Below are positions 27,130-36,878 of a stretch of DNA of 64,000 bases, piece after piece. Location: the NCBI RefSeq assembly GCF_018119405.1, contig NZ_JAGPWC010000002.1:1-64000 (forward strand), in the 5' to 3' direction. Made by a program: the position numbers and the translations under genes. Positions within the stretch are counted from its first letter, which is position 1. Every line of letters begins with the position of its first letter. Source of the stretch: Massilia sp. ST3 (lineage in GTDB: Bacteria > Pseudomonadota > Gammaproteobacteria > Burkholderiales > Burkholderiaceae_D). The notes below the pieces were generated by a model that searched no databases, was not told the origin of the DNA, and saw nothing but the letters and a program-made list of their open reading frames with translations.

Positions 27130-27237
27130 GGTGGACGGCCTTGCCGTCCACCCGATGATAGGTAGAGGCTCCGCTTTCGTGCGGGCTGATCTCTGCGCAA
27201 ACTATCAGCGCGTGGACGGAGAACCCGTCCACCCTAC
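27126..27237 (-). repeat. 112-bp dispersed palindromic element, copy A
   Basis: It begins GTAGGGTGGACGG and ends CCGTCCACCCTAC. Each end can fold into its own small hairpin, and the two ends can pair with each other. Its internal core, read on the minus strand, matches copies B, C and D (GAGATCA, then CGGAGCC), so this copy lies in the opposite orientation to copies B and D. The upstream ZIP gene uses the TAG inside GTAGGG as its stop. Confidence 0.85.
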
Positions 27238-27289
27238 CGGTTACCACATCACTTATGTTGTAGATGTGTTGAGTTTGGGCAGGCAGAAC

Positions 27290-27673
27290 CTAGCGCGCCG
27301 GCTGGGTGCGCAGATAGGCCAGCAGGTCGGCAAGCTGCCGTTCGCTGGACAGGCCCCAGAAGCGCATCGCATTGCCCGGCACGACGGCGTCGGGGTCGCG
27401 CAGGAAGGCGGCAAGCCTGGCCTCGTCCCAGGCGAAACCCGCGCGCCGCAGCGCAGGCGAATACTGGTAATCGGGAAGGCTGCCGGCGCGGCGGCCGACG
27501 ATGCCATTCAGCTCGGGGCCGAACACATTGCGCGCGCCCGGTCCCACCTGGTGGCAGTTGGCGCAGCGCGCGAACACCTTGCGCCCGGCTTCGGGGTCGG
27601 CCGGCGCCCGTTCGTCCGCGCAGCCAGCCAGCAGCGCCGCCAGCAGTGATACAGCCGGGCGGGCGAGGCGCAT
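27290..27673 (-). CDS. lipoprotein class I cytochrome c
   Basis: 127 residues. The signal peptide ends in a lipobox (LLAALLAGC), then a single heme site CANCHQ and a C-terminal methionine region (GNAMRFWGL) giving the sixth ligand. It is of the small c552/c550 type, anchored to the periplasmic face of a membrane. The ATG at 27673 shares its A with the last base of the preceding response regulator's stop codon (TGATG), so translation is coupled. Its place directly behind the redox regulators and the cyo operon suggests a role in respiratory electron transfer or redox sensing. Confidence 0.88.
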   Translation of the reverse strand: MRLARPAVSLLAALLAGCADERAPADPEAGRKVFARCANCHQVGPGARNVFGPELNGIVGRRAGSLPDYQYSPALRRAGFAWDEARLAAFLRDPDAVVPGNAMRFWGLSSERQLADLLAYLRTQPAR

Positions 27674-28212
27674 CACTTGACCCGCTGCTTCTCGAGCTTG
27701 CGCGCCAGCGTGCGCCGGTGCATGCCCAGGCGGCGCGCCGCTTCCGAGATGTTGAAATCGGTCTCCGCCAGCACGGCATGGATCTTTTCCCATTCCAGGG
27801 TCTTGATCGAGGTCGAGCGGTTGGTGACCTCGATGTCGGTGCTGCCCGCCACGTGGCCGAAGGCGGCCTCGATATCGTCGGCGTCCGAGGGCTTGGCCAG
27901 GTACTGGACCGCCCCCAGCTTGATCGCCTCCACGGCGGTGGCGATGCTGGCGAAACCGGTGAGCACCACGATCAGCATGTCGGGCTCGTGCTCGTGCAGC
28001 AGCTGGACGCAGGACAGGCCGGAGGTATTGCCCTTCAGCTTGAGGTCGACCACGGCATAGCCGGGCGTATGCTCCTGCAGCACGGCCGCCGCCTCCTCGT
28101 AGCCGTGCGCCACCAGCACCCGGTAGCCACGGCGCTCGAAGGAACGGCTCAGGGTGCGCGCGAAGGCTTCGTCGTCTTCGATGATGAGCAGCAGGGGCTC
28201 AGGATGGGACAT
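27673..28212 (-). CDS. regA: RegA/PrrA/RoxR-type redox response regulator
   Basis: 179 residues: a receiver domain (EDDEAFARTLSRSFERRGYR, phospho-acceptor in VVDLKLKG, then VVLTGFASIATAVEAIKLGA) and a C-terminal Fis-type helix-turn-helix (ISEAARRLGMHRRTLARKLE). This short receiver-Fis layout, especially the final helix, is typical of the RegA/PrrA/ActR family that controls respiration and redox genes. It overlaps the end of the kinase gene by 14 bp. Gene naming rests on family and context. Confidence 0.88.
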   Translation of the reverse strand: MSHPEPLLLIIEDDEAFARTLSRSFERRGYRVLVAHGYEEAAAVLQEHTPGYAVVDLKLKGNTSGLSCVQLLHEHEPDMLIVVLTGFASIATAVEAIKLGAVQYLAKPSDADDIEAAFGHVAGSTDIEVTNRSTSIKTLEWEKIHAVLAETDFNISEAARRLGMHRRTLARKLEKQRVK

Positions 28213-29551
28213 CGCGGTTTTCCTCTTCGAGTTCGATCGCGGACAGGGGCAGGCTCAGGACCACCTCGGCCCCGCCTTCGTCGCGGTTGCGCGCACTGAC
28301 CGTGCCGCCGAGCTTGCGCACCACGTTTACCGCCAGGAACAGACCCAGCCCGCCGCCGGGCTTGCCCTTGGTCGACTGGTAGGGCTTGCCCAGCTGGTCC
28401 AGCATGCCGGGTGCAAAACCGGGGCCGCGGTCGAGCACCGCCAGGCGCAGCACGCCGTCCTCGATCTGGGCGTCGACGCCGACCCAGTCGGGCGAGGCCT
28501 CCAATGCGTTGTCGAGCAGGTTGTCGATGGTCTGCTTGAGCGCTGAATCCGATGCCACCGGCAGGTCGTCGCCGATGCGGTTATTGTAAGTGAAGCCGCG
28601 CACCGGACGGCTTTGCCGCCATTTGTCCACCAGCCCGTCGAGGAAGGCCCGGATCGTGGTGCGCACCGCCGACTCGCCGCGCGCCTCGCCGGCCGACAGC
28701 AGGATGCCGCTGACGATGGATTTGCAGCGCTTGAGCTGGGTCTGCATCTCGGCGATCTCTTCCAGCAGTTCGGGGTTCTTCTTGAACTCCGGCATGCGCT
28801 TCCAGTCGCCGAGAATGACCGAGACGGTGGCCAGCGGGGTGCCCAGTTCGTGGGCCGCCCCCGAGGCCAGCAGGCCCATGCGCACGATGTGCTCCTCTTC
28901 CGCGGCGCGCTGGCGCAGCCCGGCCAGCTGGGCCGCCTTTTCGCGCAGGTTGTCCGAGATGCGCGAGATGAACATCACCAGCAACGCCGCATTCAGGGCG
29001 AAGCAGACCAGCAGGCCCTGCACATAGATGCTGCCGATACCGCGCGCGTGGTCGAAGGGCAGCGCGAGCGGCTCGGCGTACATCGCCAGGCCGGCCATGC
29101 ACAGGATGGTGATGGCGACGATGGTCCAGGTCCAGGCCACTTCGAGCAGCACCGCCGAGATGATCACCTGCAGCAGGTAGAGGAAGGCGAAGGGGTTGGT
29201 GGTGCCGCCCGACAGGTAGAGCAGCACGGTGAGGCTGGCGACGTCGACCAGCAGGGCCATGAACATCTCGCCGTTCGACACCGGACGGTGTTCGTGCCAG
29301 CGCAGGTGGCTGGCGATGTTGAAGGCGATCAGGCAGGCCAGCACCTGCAGCATGTGCACCAGCGGCAGCTCGATCCGGAAGATCAGGATGGCCGATGCGA
29401 TGGTGGTGATCTGGCCGATCACGGCGATCCAGCGCAGCTCGATCAGCTGCAGCATGTTCTTGTGGCCGGCGGCGAACTCCACGTTCGCGGCGGCCGCCGA
29501 GGGCGAGCTCCTGCCCGCCTTGGCGAAGAAGTCCAGCGGTGATTGTATCAA
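28199..29551 (-). CDS. regB: RegB/PrrB/RoxS-type redox sensor kinase
   Basis: About 450 residues: six N-terminal membrane segments with the quinone-site heptapeptide GGTTNPF, a HisKA domain (GAAHELGTPLATVSVILGD) and HATPase with GKPGGGLGLFLAV. A cysteine in QLKRCKSIVSGIL sits where the redox-active Cys of RegB is found. RegB kinases sense the quinone pool and oxygen-linked redox state. The start is uncertain: TTG at 29551, 14 bp after the SURF1 stop, is preferred over the ATG at 29617, which would lie inside SURF1. It follows the terminal oxidase genes on the same strand. Confidence 0.87.
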   Translation of the reverse strand: MIQSPLDFFAKAGRSSPSAAAANVEFAAGHKNMLQLIELRWIAVIGQITTIASAILIFRIELPLVHMLQVLACLIAFNIASHLRWHEHRPVSNGEMFMALLVDVASLTVLLYLSGGTTNPFAFLYLLQVIISAVLLEVAWTWTIVAITILCMAGLAMYAEPLALPFDHARGIGSIYVQGLLVCFALNAALLVMFISRISDNLREKAAQLAGLRQRAAEEEHIVRMGLLASGAAHELGTPLATVSVILGDWKRMPEFKKNPELLEEIAEMQTQLKRCKSIVSGILLSAGEARGESAVRTTIRAFLDGLVDKWRQSRPVRGFTYNNRIGDDLPVASDSALKQTIDNLLDNALEASPDWVGVDAQIEDGVLRLAVLDRGPGFAPGMLDQLGKPYQSTKGKPGGGLGLFLAVNVVRKLGGTVSARNRDEGGAEVVLSLPLSAIELEEENRDVPS

Positions 29552-29564
29552 GCCAGTGTCCCGT

Positions 29565-30362
29565 TCAGTCGTCGGTGTGCCGCGCGCCGTGGCGGCCGAC
29601 CCACCACCAGGCGCCAAGCACCATCAGGGCGAGAGCATACCAAGTGAGCGCGTAAACGAGGTGGTTATTTTGGAAGGAAATCACGGTGAGGCCGCCGACG
29701 GCGCGTTCCGGCGCGCCTTTCGGGTCCTGGTCCCTGGCGGCATCGACAAAGAACGGGGCGACCCGGGCGAGTCCGCGCGCGGCGCCGATGGCCGCGACAT
29801 CGCGCGAGTACCAGCGGTTGCCCGCCGGGTCGTTCTCGCGCAGGAAGCCGCCGCCGGGCTCATTGATGCGCAGCAGGCCGGTGACCGTCACGGTCTCGCC
29901 CGGCGCCGCGCAGGGATCGGCCGCTGCGCGCTGCGCAGGATAGCGCCCTGCCCGGTTCCCGGCGGCGGGAATGAAGCCGCGGTTGATGAAGACGATGTGG
30001 CCCTCGGCCGTGCAGAACGGCGTGAGCAGCCAGAAACCCGCACCGAGCTCGGAGAGCGCCTGGACGGGGGTGGTGTATGCGTAGAGGTAGTGCCCGGACA
30101 GCTGGACGCGCCGGTATTCGTGGGTGTCTTTGGAGACCGCCGCCCATTGCGCCGCCGGGGGCGCCGCAACGGGAGCGGCATGCACGCGTGCGTCGACGCG
30201 TGCGATCAGGTCCAGTTTCCATTGCAGGCGGATCACCTGCCAGGTCCCCAGTCCTGCGAACAGCACGACCAGGAGCAGGGCCAGCACCGCCAGAAGCCGC
30301 CGCGCGAGCGCGGAGCGGGTCTGGGGAGCGGCCGGTGCTGCCTGATCGTGCCCGGCCTGCAT
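29565..30362 (-). CDS. SURF1 family oxidase assembly protein
   Basis: 265 residues with the SURF1 two-TM layout: TM1 (LLAVLALLLVVLFAGLGTWQ), then a large periplasmic domain containing FWLLTPFC and INRGFIP, and TM2 near the end (VYALTWYALALMVLGAWWW). SURF1 proteins help insert heme a or o into heme-copper oxidases. The ATG overlaps the cyoD stop, making it the fifth gene of the oxidase operon. Confidence 0.9.
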   Translation of the reverse strand: MQAGHDQAAPAAPQTRSALARRLLAVLALLLVVLFAGLGTWQVIRLQWKLDLIARVDARVHAAPVAAPPAAQWAAVSKDTHEYRRVQLSGHYLYAYTTPVQALSELGAGFWLLTPFCTAEGHIVFINRGFIPAAGNRAGRYPAQRAAADPCAAPGETVTVTGLLRINEPGGGFLRENDPAGNRWYSRDVAAIGAARGLARVAPFFVDAARDQDPKGAPERAVGGLTVISFQNNHLVYALTWYALALMVLGAWWWVGRHGARHTDD

Positions 30363-30778
30363 TAGGGCATGTCGTGGGTGCCGTGCAGGGTGTCGCTCGC
30401 GCCACCCATCGCCGGCATCATGTTGGCGTTCATGTGGTGCATGACCCAGATCGAACCGGCCAGCACGATGACCAGCAGGACGACGGTCAGGATCAGCGCC
30501 ATCAGGTTCCAGCCGCCTTCCGACTTGGCGTTCATGTGCAGGAAGTAGATCATCTGCACGACGAGCTGCACCGCGGCGAAGCCGAGGATCACGTACTTCG
30601 TGGTGTCGGGCGGCAGGACGTTGCCCATCACCAGCCAGAACGGGATCGCGGTCAGGATCAGCGACAGCACGAAGCCGATCGCGTAGTCCTTGGCGCTGTA
30701 GTGCGTCACGTAGACGTCATGGTGACCGTGGTCGTGACCATGAGCGCCATGGCCGTGGTCGTGGTGGTGGTCGCTCAT
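30362..30778 (-). CDS. cyoD: cytochrome bo3 ubiquinol oxidase subunit IV
   Basis: 138 residues with three membrane segments (AIGFVLSLILTAIPFWLVMG, VILGFAAVQLVVQMIYFLHM, LMALILTVVLLVIVLAGSIW), typical of CyoD. The N-terminus is strongly His-rich: the first 25 residues include the run HHHDHGHGAHGHDHGHH. The ATG at 30778 overlaps the cyoC stop by four bases. CyoD is a small assembly and stability subunit of the bo3 oxidase in the inner membrane. Confidence 0.92.
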   Translation of the reverse strand: MSDHHHDHGHGAHGHDHGHHDVYVTHYSAKDYAIGFVLSLILTAIPFWLVMGNVLPPDTTKYVILGFAAVQLVVQMIYFLHMNAKSEGGWNLMALILTVVLLVIVLAGSIWVMHHMNANMMPAMGGASDTLHGTHDMP

Positions 30779-31410
30779 GGCAGCACTCCCATCAGGTAGA
30801 CAAAGGTAAACACGAAGATCCAGACCACGTCCAGGAAGTGCCAGAACAGCGACAGGCACTGCAGGCGGCGGAAGTTCTCCGCGCCCAGGCCGTGCTTGCT
30901 GATCTGGATGATCAGGGTCACCAGCCACACGGTGCCGAACAGCACGTGCAGGCCGTGGGTGCCGACCAGCGAGAAGAACGCGGTCAGGAAGCCGCTGCGC
31001 TGCGGACCCGCGCCTTCATGGATCAGGTGGTAGAACTCGTACAGCTCCAGCGACAGGAAGGCCAGGCCCAGCAGGCCGGTGACGGCCATCCAGCCGATGG
31101 TCGCGCCGGCCTTCTTGGCCTGCGCCGCGATCATCGCGAAGCCGAAGGTGATCGACGACAGCAGCAGGAAGCCGGTGTTAATGGCGATCAGCGACAGGTC
31201 GAACAGCTCGGCGCCGGTCGGACCGCCGGCGTAGTTACGGCCCAGCACCGCATAGGTGGCGAACAGGGACGCGAAGATGAGGCAGTCGCTCATCAGGTAA
31301 ATCCAGAAGCCGAGCAAGGTGCCCTGCTCCGGATGGTGCTCGCGCACCATGTAGCGCGCGGTCACCTGGTCGGCGGTCAGGCCGCCGGTCATGGTTTTAG
31401 TTTCAGACAT
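30775..31410 (-). CDS. cyoC: cytochrome bo3 ubiquinol oxidase subunit III
   Basis: 211 residues with five membrane segments. The subunit III signature includes [20 protein letters not shown] and [16 protein letters not shown], ending [20 protein letters not shown]. It overlaps the 3' end of cyoB by eight bases and the start of cyoD by four. The order cyoA-B-C-D is the standard one. Confidence 0.94.
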   Translation of the reverse strand: MSETKTMTGGLTADQVTARYMVREHHPEQGTLLGFWIYLMSDCLIFASLFATYAVLGRNYAGGPTGAELFDLSLIAINTGFLLLSSITFGFAMIAAQAKKAGATIGWMAVTGLLGLAFLSLELYEFYHLIHEGAGPQRSGFLTAFFSLVGTHGLHVLFGTVWLVTLIIQISKHGLGAENFRRLQCLSLFWHFLDVVWIFVFTFVYLMGVLP

Positions 31411-33406
31411 GGCTTTCCAGCAAACGGGTATGCGCTTCCTCGGTACGGGTCACTTCTTCCGCCGGGATGTAGAAATCGCGCTTGTAGTTGAAGGTGTGGA
31501 TGATGATCGCGGCCAGCAGGACGGCGAAGGACACGGCGGTCAGCAGCCACATGTGCCAGATGATCGCGAAGCCGACCACGCACGACAGCGCCGAGATGCC
31601 GAAGCCGGCCCAGGTGTTCTTGGGCATGTGGATCGCGACGAAGTCCTTCAGCGGACGCTGGTAGCCATTCTTCTTCATGTCGGCGAAGGTGTCGTTGTCG
31701 TGCACCACCGGGGTGAAGGCGAAGTTGTAGTCCGGCGGCGGCGACGAGGTCGCCCACTCCAGGGTACGGCCATCCCACGGGTCGCCCGTCACGTCGCGCA
31801 GCGACTTGCGGTCTTTCCAGGTGAAGAAGATCTGCAGCAGCAGCGCGCCGATACCGCCGGCGATCATCAGGGTGCCGAACAGCGAGACCTGGAACAGCCA
31901 CTGCACCGAGGTGTCCTCGAAGTGGCTCACGCGGCGGGTGTAGCCCATGAAGCCCAGGATGTACGGCGGGGTGAAGGCGACCCAGAAGCCGATCGACCAC
32001 AGCCAGAACGAGACCTTGCCCCAGAACTGGTTCAGCTTGACGCCGAACATCTTCGGCGCCCAGTAGTTGAAGCCGGCGAACAGGCCGAACACGACGCCGC
32101 CGATGATCACGTTGTGGAAGTGGGCGATCAGGAACAGCGAGTTGTGCAGCACGAAGTCGGCCGCCGGGATCGCCAGCATCACGCCGGTCATGCCGCCGAT
32201 GACGAAGGTCAGCATGAAGGACACGGTCCACATCATCGGCAGTTCGAAGCGGATACGGCCGCGGTACATCGTGAACAGCCAGTTGAAGATCTTCGCGCCC
32301 GTCGGGATCGAGATGATCATCGTCGTGATGCCGAAGAACGAGTTGACGCTCGCGCCGCTGCCCATGGTGAAGAAGTGGTGCAGCCAGACCAGGTAGGACA
32401 GCACCATGATGACGCAGGTCGCGTACACCATCGAGGTGTAGCCGAACAGGCGCTTGCCGCAGAAGGTCGAGACGACTTCCGAGAAGATGCCGAAGGCCGG
32501 CAGGATCAGGATGTAGACCTCGGGGTGGCCCCAGATCCAGATCAGGTTCACGTACATCATGGCGTTGCCGCCGCGATCATTGGTGAAGAAGGCGGTGTCG
32601 AACAGGCGGTCCATGCCCAGCATGGCCAGCACGGCGGTCAGGATCGGGAAGGTGATCACGATCAGGATGTTGGTGCACAGCGAGGTCCAGACGAAGACAG
32701 GCATCTTCATCAGGCCCATGCCCGGTGCGCGCATCTTGACGATGGTGACGATCAGGTTGACGCCGGACAGCAAGGTGCCGACGCCGGCGATCTGCAGCGA
32801 CCAGATGTAGTAGTCGACGCCCACGCCAGGGCTCGCGAGGATGCCGGACAGCGGCGGATACGCCAGCCAGCCGGTACGCGCGAACTCGCCCACGAACAGC
32901 GAGGCCATCACCAGGACGGCGCCCATGGTGGTCATCCAGAACGAGAAGTTGTTCAGGAACGGGAAGGCCACGTCGCGCGCGCCGATCTGCAGCGGCACCA
33001 CGTAGTTCATCAGGCCCGTCACCAGCGGCATCGCCACGAAGAAGATCATGATCACGCCGTGGGCGGTGAAGATCTGGTCGTAGTGGTCCGGCGGCAGGAA
33101 GCCGTGGTTGGAACCGAAGGCGAACGCCTGCTGGGCGCGCATCATCAATGCGTCGGCAAAGCCGCGCAGCAGCATCACGACCCCGAGGATCATGTACATG
33201 ATGCCGATTTTCTTGTGGTCGATACTGGTGATCCAGTCGCGCCACAAGGTGCCCCACAGGCGGAAGTAGGAGATCAGGCCGAGCAGGGCCAGACCGCCCA
33301 CGATGACGCCGGCGAAGGTAGCGATCAGGATCGGCTCATGGAAGGGAATCGCGTCCCAGGTGAGCCGACCGAAGATAAGCTTCGTCAAGTCGAATGAGTC
33401 TTGCAT
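31403..33406 (-). CDS. cyoB: cytochrome bo3 ubiquinol oxidase subunit I
   Basis: 667 residues, full length for CyoB. The heme-copper core is visible: the low-spin heme histidine in [10 protein letters not shown], the Cu_B His and cross-linked Tyr in [15 protein letters not shown], the Cu_B histidine pair in WLHHFFTMG, and the heme His pair in HFHNVIIGG. The quinol-site residues of E. coli CyoB (R71, D75, H98, Q101) have equivalents in [11 protein letters not shown] and [12 protein letters not shown]. It reduces oxygen with ubiquinol electrons and pumps protons. Confidence 0.96.
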   Translation of the reverse strand: MQDSFDLTKLIFGRLTWDAIPFHEPILIATFAGVIVGGLALLGLISYFRLWGTLWRDWITSIDHKKIGIMYMILGVVMLLRGFADALMMRAQQAFAFGSNHGFLPPDHYDQIFTAHGVIMIFFVAMPLVTGLMNYVVPLQIGARDVAFPFLNNFSFWMTTMGAVLVMASLFVGEFARTGWLAYPPLSGILASPGVGVDYYIWSLQIAGVGTLLSGVNLIVTIVKMRAPGMGLMKMPVFVWTSLCTNILIVITFPILTAVLAMLGMDRLFDTAFFTNDRGGNAMMYVNLIWIWGHPEVYILILPAFGIFSEVVSTFCGKRLFGYTSMVYATCVIMVLSYLVWLHHFFTMGSGASVNSFFGITTMIISIPTGAKIFNWLFTMYRGRIRFELPMMWTVSFMLTFVIGGMTGVMLAIPAADFVLHNSLFLIAHFHNVIIGGVVFGLFAGFNYWAPKMFGVKLNQFWGKVSFWLWSIGFWVAFTPPYILGFMGYTRRVSHFEDTSVQWLFQVSLFGTLMIAGGIGALLLQIFFTWKDRKSLRDVTGDPWDGRTLEWATSSPPPDYNFAFTPVVHDNDTFADMKKNGYQRPLKDFVAIHMPKNTWAGFGISALSCVVGFAIIWHMWLLTAVSFAVLLAAIIIHTFNYKRDFYIPAEEVTRTEEAHTRLLESHV

Positions 33407-33408
33407 GG

Positions 33409-34437
33409 TTACTTCTTCACAGGATTGTTAGGGGTGCTCTGCGCCGGGGCTTCCGGGGTTTCGCACACTTCCGCGTTGGCGACCTGGGCGGCGGCGGCCT
33501 TCGGCAGCGCCTTGATCGCGGCGGCGACCTGGTTGCGCTTGTGGTCGTCGGCCATCTGCTGGTTCATGCAGACGGCGCCTTCGGCCACGCAGCGGTTCAG
33601 GACACGGTTGAACAGGGCCGGCTCGACCTGGCCGTAGTAGCGCACCGGCTCGCGGCTGGACGGCTTCTCGAGCACCAGGTAGTCGGCGCGGTTCAGGACG
33701 CCCGGATTGGTCTTCATCTTCTGGACCCAGGCGTCGAATTCGCCCGCACTCACGCCCTTGTAGGCGAATTTCATGTGCGAGAAGCCTTCGCCGCTGAAGT
33801 TGGCCGACAGGCCCTGGTAGTCGCCGGCCTTGTTCAGGACCGCGTTCAGGGTCGTCTCCATGCCCGGCATCGCGTAGATCATGCCGGCCAGGGTCGGGAT
33901 GTAGAAGGTGTTCATCACGGTCGACGAGGTGATCTTGAAGCGCACCGGCACGTCGACCGGGGTCACCAGCTCATTGACCGAGGCGATGCCCTGCTCCGGA
34001 TAGATGAACAGCCATTTCCAGTCGAGCGCCACGACCTGGACCTCGAGCGGCTTGGTCGACGCCGGGATCGGGCGGTGCTGGTCCAGGCGTTCGAGCGGAC
34101 GGTAGGGATCCAGCTTGTGGGTCGAGACCCAGGTGATCAGGCCGAGGACGATGATGATCAGGAGCGGCGCGCCCCAGATCACGAGCTCGAGCTTGGTCGA
34201 GTGGTCCCAGTCGGGTTCGTACTTGGCGTCGGCGCCCTTGCGGTAGCGCCACGCGAACAGGACCGTCAGGATCATCACCGGCACGATGATGATCAACATC
34301 AGCAGGACCGAGATGGTGATCAGGTCGGCCTGCTGTTTTGCAATATCGCCGGTGGGGTTCATCACCACCGTGTTGCAGCCCGCGAGGGCGGCTAACAGGA
34401 GCAATGGCAGTCCGCGGCGGACAATTTTAGGAATCAT
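33409..34437 (-). CDS. cyoA: cytochrome bo3 ubiquinol oxidase subunit II
   Basis: 342 residues. A signal peptide with lipobox (LAALAGC), two membrane helices and a periplasmic cupredoxin-like domain ([36 protein letters not shown]). As in other quinol oxidases, the Cu_A cysteine ligands are missing, which separates it from cytochrome c oxidase. The C-terminal part is longer than the core and ends in an Ala/Pro-rich tail. It is the first gene of the operon; 157 bp divide it from the divergent MHS transporter gene. Confidence 0.95.
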   Translation of the reverse strand: MIPKIVRRGLPLLLLAALAGCNTVVMNPTGDIAKQQADLITISVLLMLIIIVPVMILTVLFAWRYRKGADAKYEPDWDHSTKLELVIWGAPLLIIIVLGLITWVSTHKLDPYRPLERLDQHRPIPASTKPLEVQVVALDWKWLFIYPEQGIASVNELVTPVDVPVRFKITSSTVMNTFYIPTLAGMIYAMPGMETTLNAVLNKAGDYQGLSANFSGEGFSHMKFAYKGVSAGEFDAWVQKMKTNPGVLNRADYLVLEKPSSREPVRYYGQVEPALFNRVLNRCVAEGAVCMNQQMADDHKRNQVAAAIKALPKAAAAQVANAEVCETPEAPAQSTPNNPVKK

Positions 34438-34594
34438 GCTAGGTATCTAACGTTACATGGGAATAAGAACATGCTACTGTAATGCCAACGGCCGCCGGCG
34501 AACATTGGACGTTTTGTCCCACCCTTGTCCGGAAATGCATTTTTGACAAGGAAGACTACATTCCGGCGACCGGGTACTTAAGGAGACGAAGAAC

Positions 34595-35938
34595 ATGCAG
34601 AGCACGACGACGTACGGCGGCGCAGGTGCCGCTCCGATCACCCACCCGCACAGTGGGGCCCGTAACATCAACGCCCGGGACGGCGAAATCCACCCGGGAG
34701 AAATAGCCGTCGGCGTGGTCATCGGCCGCGCTTCGGAATATTTCGATTTCTTCGTCTACGCGATCGCCTCTGTCCTGGTTTTCCCCGCGGTATTTTTCCC
34801 GTGGGCCGACCGGCTTGAGGCGACACTCTACTCCTTTACCGTTTTTGCGTTCGCATTCCTGGCGCGCCCCCTCGGGACGGTGGTCTTCATGGAGATCCAG
34901 AAGCGGTTCAGCCGCGAAGTCAAGCTCACCATCGCGCTGTTCCTGATGGGTACCTGCACGGTCGTGATTTCCTTCCTGCCGACCTATGGGCAGATCGGCA
35001 TGACCTCGATCGTGATCCTGTCGCTGATGCGGATCGGCCAGGGCGTGGCCCAGGGCGGATCCTGGGACGGCCTGCCCTCGCTGCTGGCGCTGAGCGCGCC
35101 GGAGAACAAGCGCGGCTGGTACGCCATGCTGGGCCAGCTCGCGGCCCCGCTGGGCTTCCTGATCGCCGCCGGCCTGTTCGCCTTCCTGCTGACCAACCTG
35201 TCCTCGGACGACTTCCTGGTCTGGGGCTGGCGCTACCCGTTCTTCTGCGCCTTCACCATCAACGTCGTGGCCCTGTTCGCCAGGTTGCGCCTGGTGTCGA
35301 CCAGCGAGTATTCGCGCCTGCTGGACGCCCACGAGCTCGACCCGGCCCCGGTCGGCGAACTGGTCAAGAGCCAGGGCAGCAACATCGCCATCGGCGCCCT
35401 CGCCGCCCTGGCCAGCTACGCGCTGTTCCACCTGGTGACCGTGTTCCCGCTGTCCTGGATCCAGCTCTACGATACCCGTCCGATGGACGAGTTCCTGCAA
35501 ATCCAGATGTGGGGCGCGGGCCTGGCGGCGCTGGCGATCCTGGCCTCCGGCTACATCGCCGACCGCGTCGGCCGCCGCACCACGCTGGGCACCCTGGCGG
35601 CGCTGATCGCCATCTTCTCGGCCTTCGTGCCGACCCTGATGGACGGCGGCGTGGCCGGCCAGAACACCTTCATCCTGGTGGGCTTCACCCTGCTCGGCCT
35701 GTCCTATGGCCAGGCGGCGGGCGCGGTGACGGCCAACTTCAAGCAGCAGTACCGCTACACCGGCGCGGCCCTGACCTCGGACCTGGCCTGGCTGGTCGGC
35801 GCGGCCTTCGCCCCGCTGGTCGCCCTCGGCCTGTCGGCGCACTTCGGCCTGGGCTATGTCAGCCTGTATCTGCTGTCGGGCGCGGTCGGCTCGCTGGCGG
35901 CGCTGAGTTTGAACCGGGCGCTGGAGATTCGCGACTGA
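34595..35938 (+). CDS. MFS transporter, MHS family
   Basis: 447 residues with 12 predicted membrane helices. The family signature reads VGVVIGRASEYFDFFVYAIA, and the TM4-5 region reads LMRIGQGVAQGGSWDGLPSL. The TM2-3 loop (VVFMEIQKRFSREVKLTIAL) deviates from the GHxGDRxGRK of typical MHS proteins, as does the extra N-terminal stretch of about 35 residues. The substrate is unknown. It is divergent from cyoA and could share regulation, but nothing in its sequence links it to respiration. Confidence 0.88.
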   Translation: MQSTTTYGGAGAAPITHPHSGARNINARDGEIHPGEIAVGVVIGRASEYFDFFVYAIASVLVFPAVFFPWADRLEATLYSFTVFAFAFLARPLGTVVFMEIQKRFSREVKLTIALFLMGTCTVVISFLPTYGQIGMTSIVILSLMRIGQGVAQGGSWDGLPSLLALSAPENKRGWYAMLGQLAAPLGFLIAAGLFAFLLTNLSSDDFLVWGWRYPFFCAFTINVVALFARLRLVSTSEYSRLLDAHELDPAPVGELVKSQGSNIAIGALAALASYALFHLVTVFPLSWIQLYDTRPMDEFLQIQMWGAGLAALAILASGYIADRVGRRTTLGTLAALIAIFSAFVPTLMDGGVAGQNTFILVGFTLLGLSYGQAAGAVTANFKQQYRYTGAALTSDLAWLVGAAFAPLVALGLSAHFGLGYVSLYLLSGAVGSLAALSLNRALEIRD

Positions 35939-35957
35939 GTCGCCGTTGAATCGTGCA

Positions 35958-35987
35958 CAAAAAACAACGGCCCTGCGGGGCCGTTGT
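35958..35987 (-). terminator. rho-independent terminator (minus strand; may act both ways)
   Basis: A 10-bp perfect stem with a 4-base loop (35964-35973 with 35978-35987). On the minus strand the stem is followed by six T (35964-35959), which suits the hypothetical gene ending at 36022. On the plus strand it lies 25 bp after the MHS transporter stop, with a weaker tail, so it may serve both convergent genes. Confidence 0.8.
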
Positions 35988-36021
35988 CATTCAGGCGTGG
36001 CGCCGACCAACGTCGCCGCCC

Positions 36022-36639
36022 TCATGTCCCGCCGCACTCGAAATATCCCTTCATCTGCTCGCTAGTGGGACACCATTTGGACATGTTCACCACATAGGAG
36101 CTCGGCCGGACCGAGCGCGCCTTCCAGAGCGCGTCTTCCGCTTCCGAACGGGATACGAAAACACGGACGCTACGGTAGGAACCTGCTCGCCGGAACACCT
36201 CGCCTTGGCCGATCCCCATCTGCGCCGCGGTCTTGGTGACCTCATGCGTGGCGGCGTCGAGCGTCGTGTCGCCGCCGAACACCAGGCCCCAGGTGCCGCC
36301 CGGGTCCTGCTCCGTATTCCCCGGCGCGACAACCTGCGGAAAGGATGCGGTGTTCTGGATTAACGCGGCCGCCGTCTCCTCCGACATCGGCACCCCGGAG
36401 AAGCGATTGATGACGTCGACGGCCCACTTTCTCAAGTTCTTGTTGTCCGCATCCCGGTTGCCGGCGCCTGCCTGCGGCTCCTTGCTGAGAATCGCCGTCG
36501 CGAGCTCGACGAACTTGGTCTCGCTGTCCCGCTGCTTGTTCGTCGACGCAACTTCGTTCGCCAGGTAAGCAACGGCCAGGGGAATGAAGATCGCCGCTAC
36601 GACCTTGCTGCCGATTTCGAGCTTTTGCCAGCCGTCCAT
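36022..36639 (-). CDS. hypothetical membrane-anchored protein
   Basis: 205 residues from the ATG at 36639, which is preceded by an AGAGGTG site. One membrane segment near the N-terminus (SKVVAAIFIPLAVAYLANEV), a polar helical region, and a C-terminal part (SYRSVRVFVSRSEAEDALWK, then two cysteines in CPTSEQMKGYFEC) with a pattern loosely like SPOR-type domains. I do not recognise the family. The codon use is less GC-biased than its neighbours, so recent acquisition is possible. The open frame upstream to 36774 is not supported. Confidence 0.7.
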   Translation of the reverse strand: MDGWQKLEIGSKVVAAIFIPLAVAYLANEVASTNKQRDSETKFVELATAILSKEPQAGAGNRDADNKNLRKWAVDVINRFSGVPMSEETAAALIQNTASFPQVVAPGNTEQDPGGTWGLVFGGDTTLDAATHEVTKTAAQMGIGQGEVFRRAGSYRSVRVFVSRSEAEDALWKARSVRPSSYVVNMSKWCPTSEQMKGYFECGGT

Positions 36640-36878
36640 ACACACCTCTGCGTCGATTGGCCCCAGTCGTCGATACAAGAGTACGGCCCGAGAAGAGCGC
36701 CGCCACGGTTCTGGGGGGCGATGTAGCGGGAATTCCGGCTCCACATCGATACGCGCGCCGGGGTTGCATTCCAATTTATCAGTTAAACAAGGTGAGAGGA
36801 AGCCAGTTGTTGAAACGTCCCCGCTACAAGTCCGGATCGTGGCGCCGGGATAGCCGCGTCAACGCGCGGCTACGCGGC

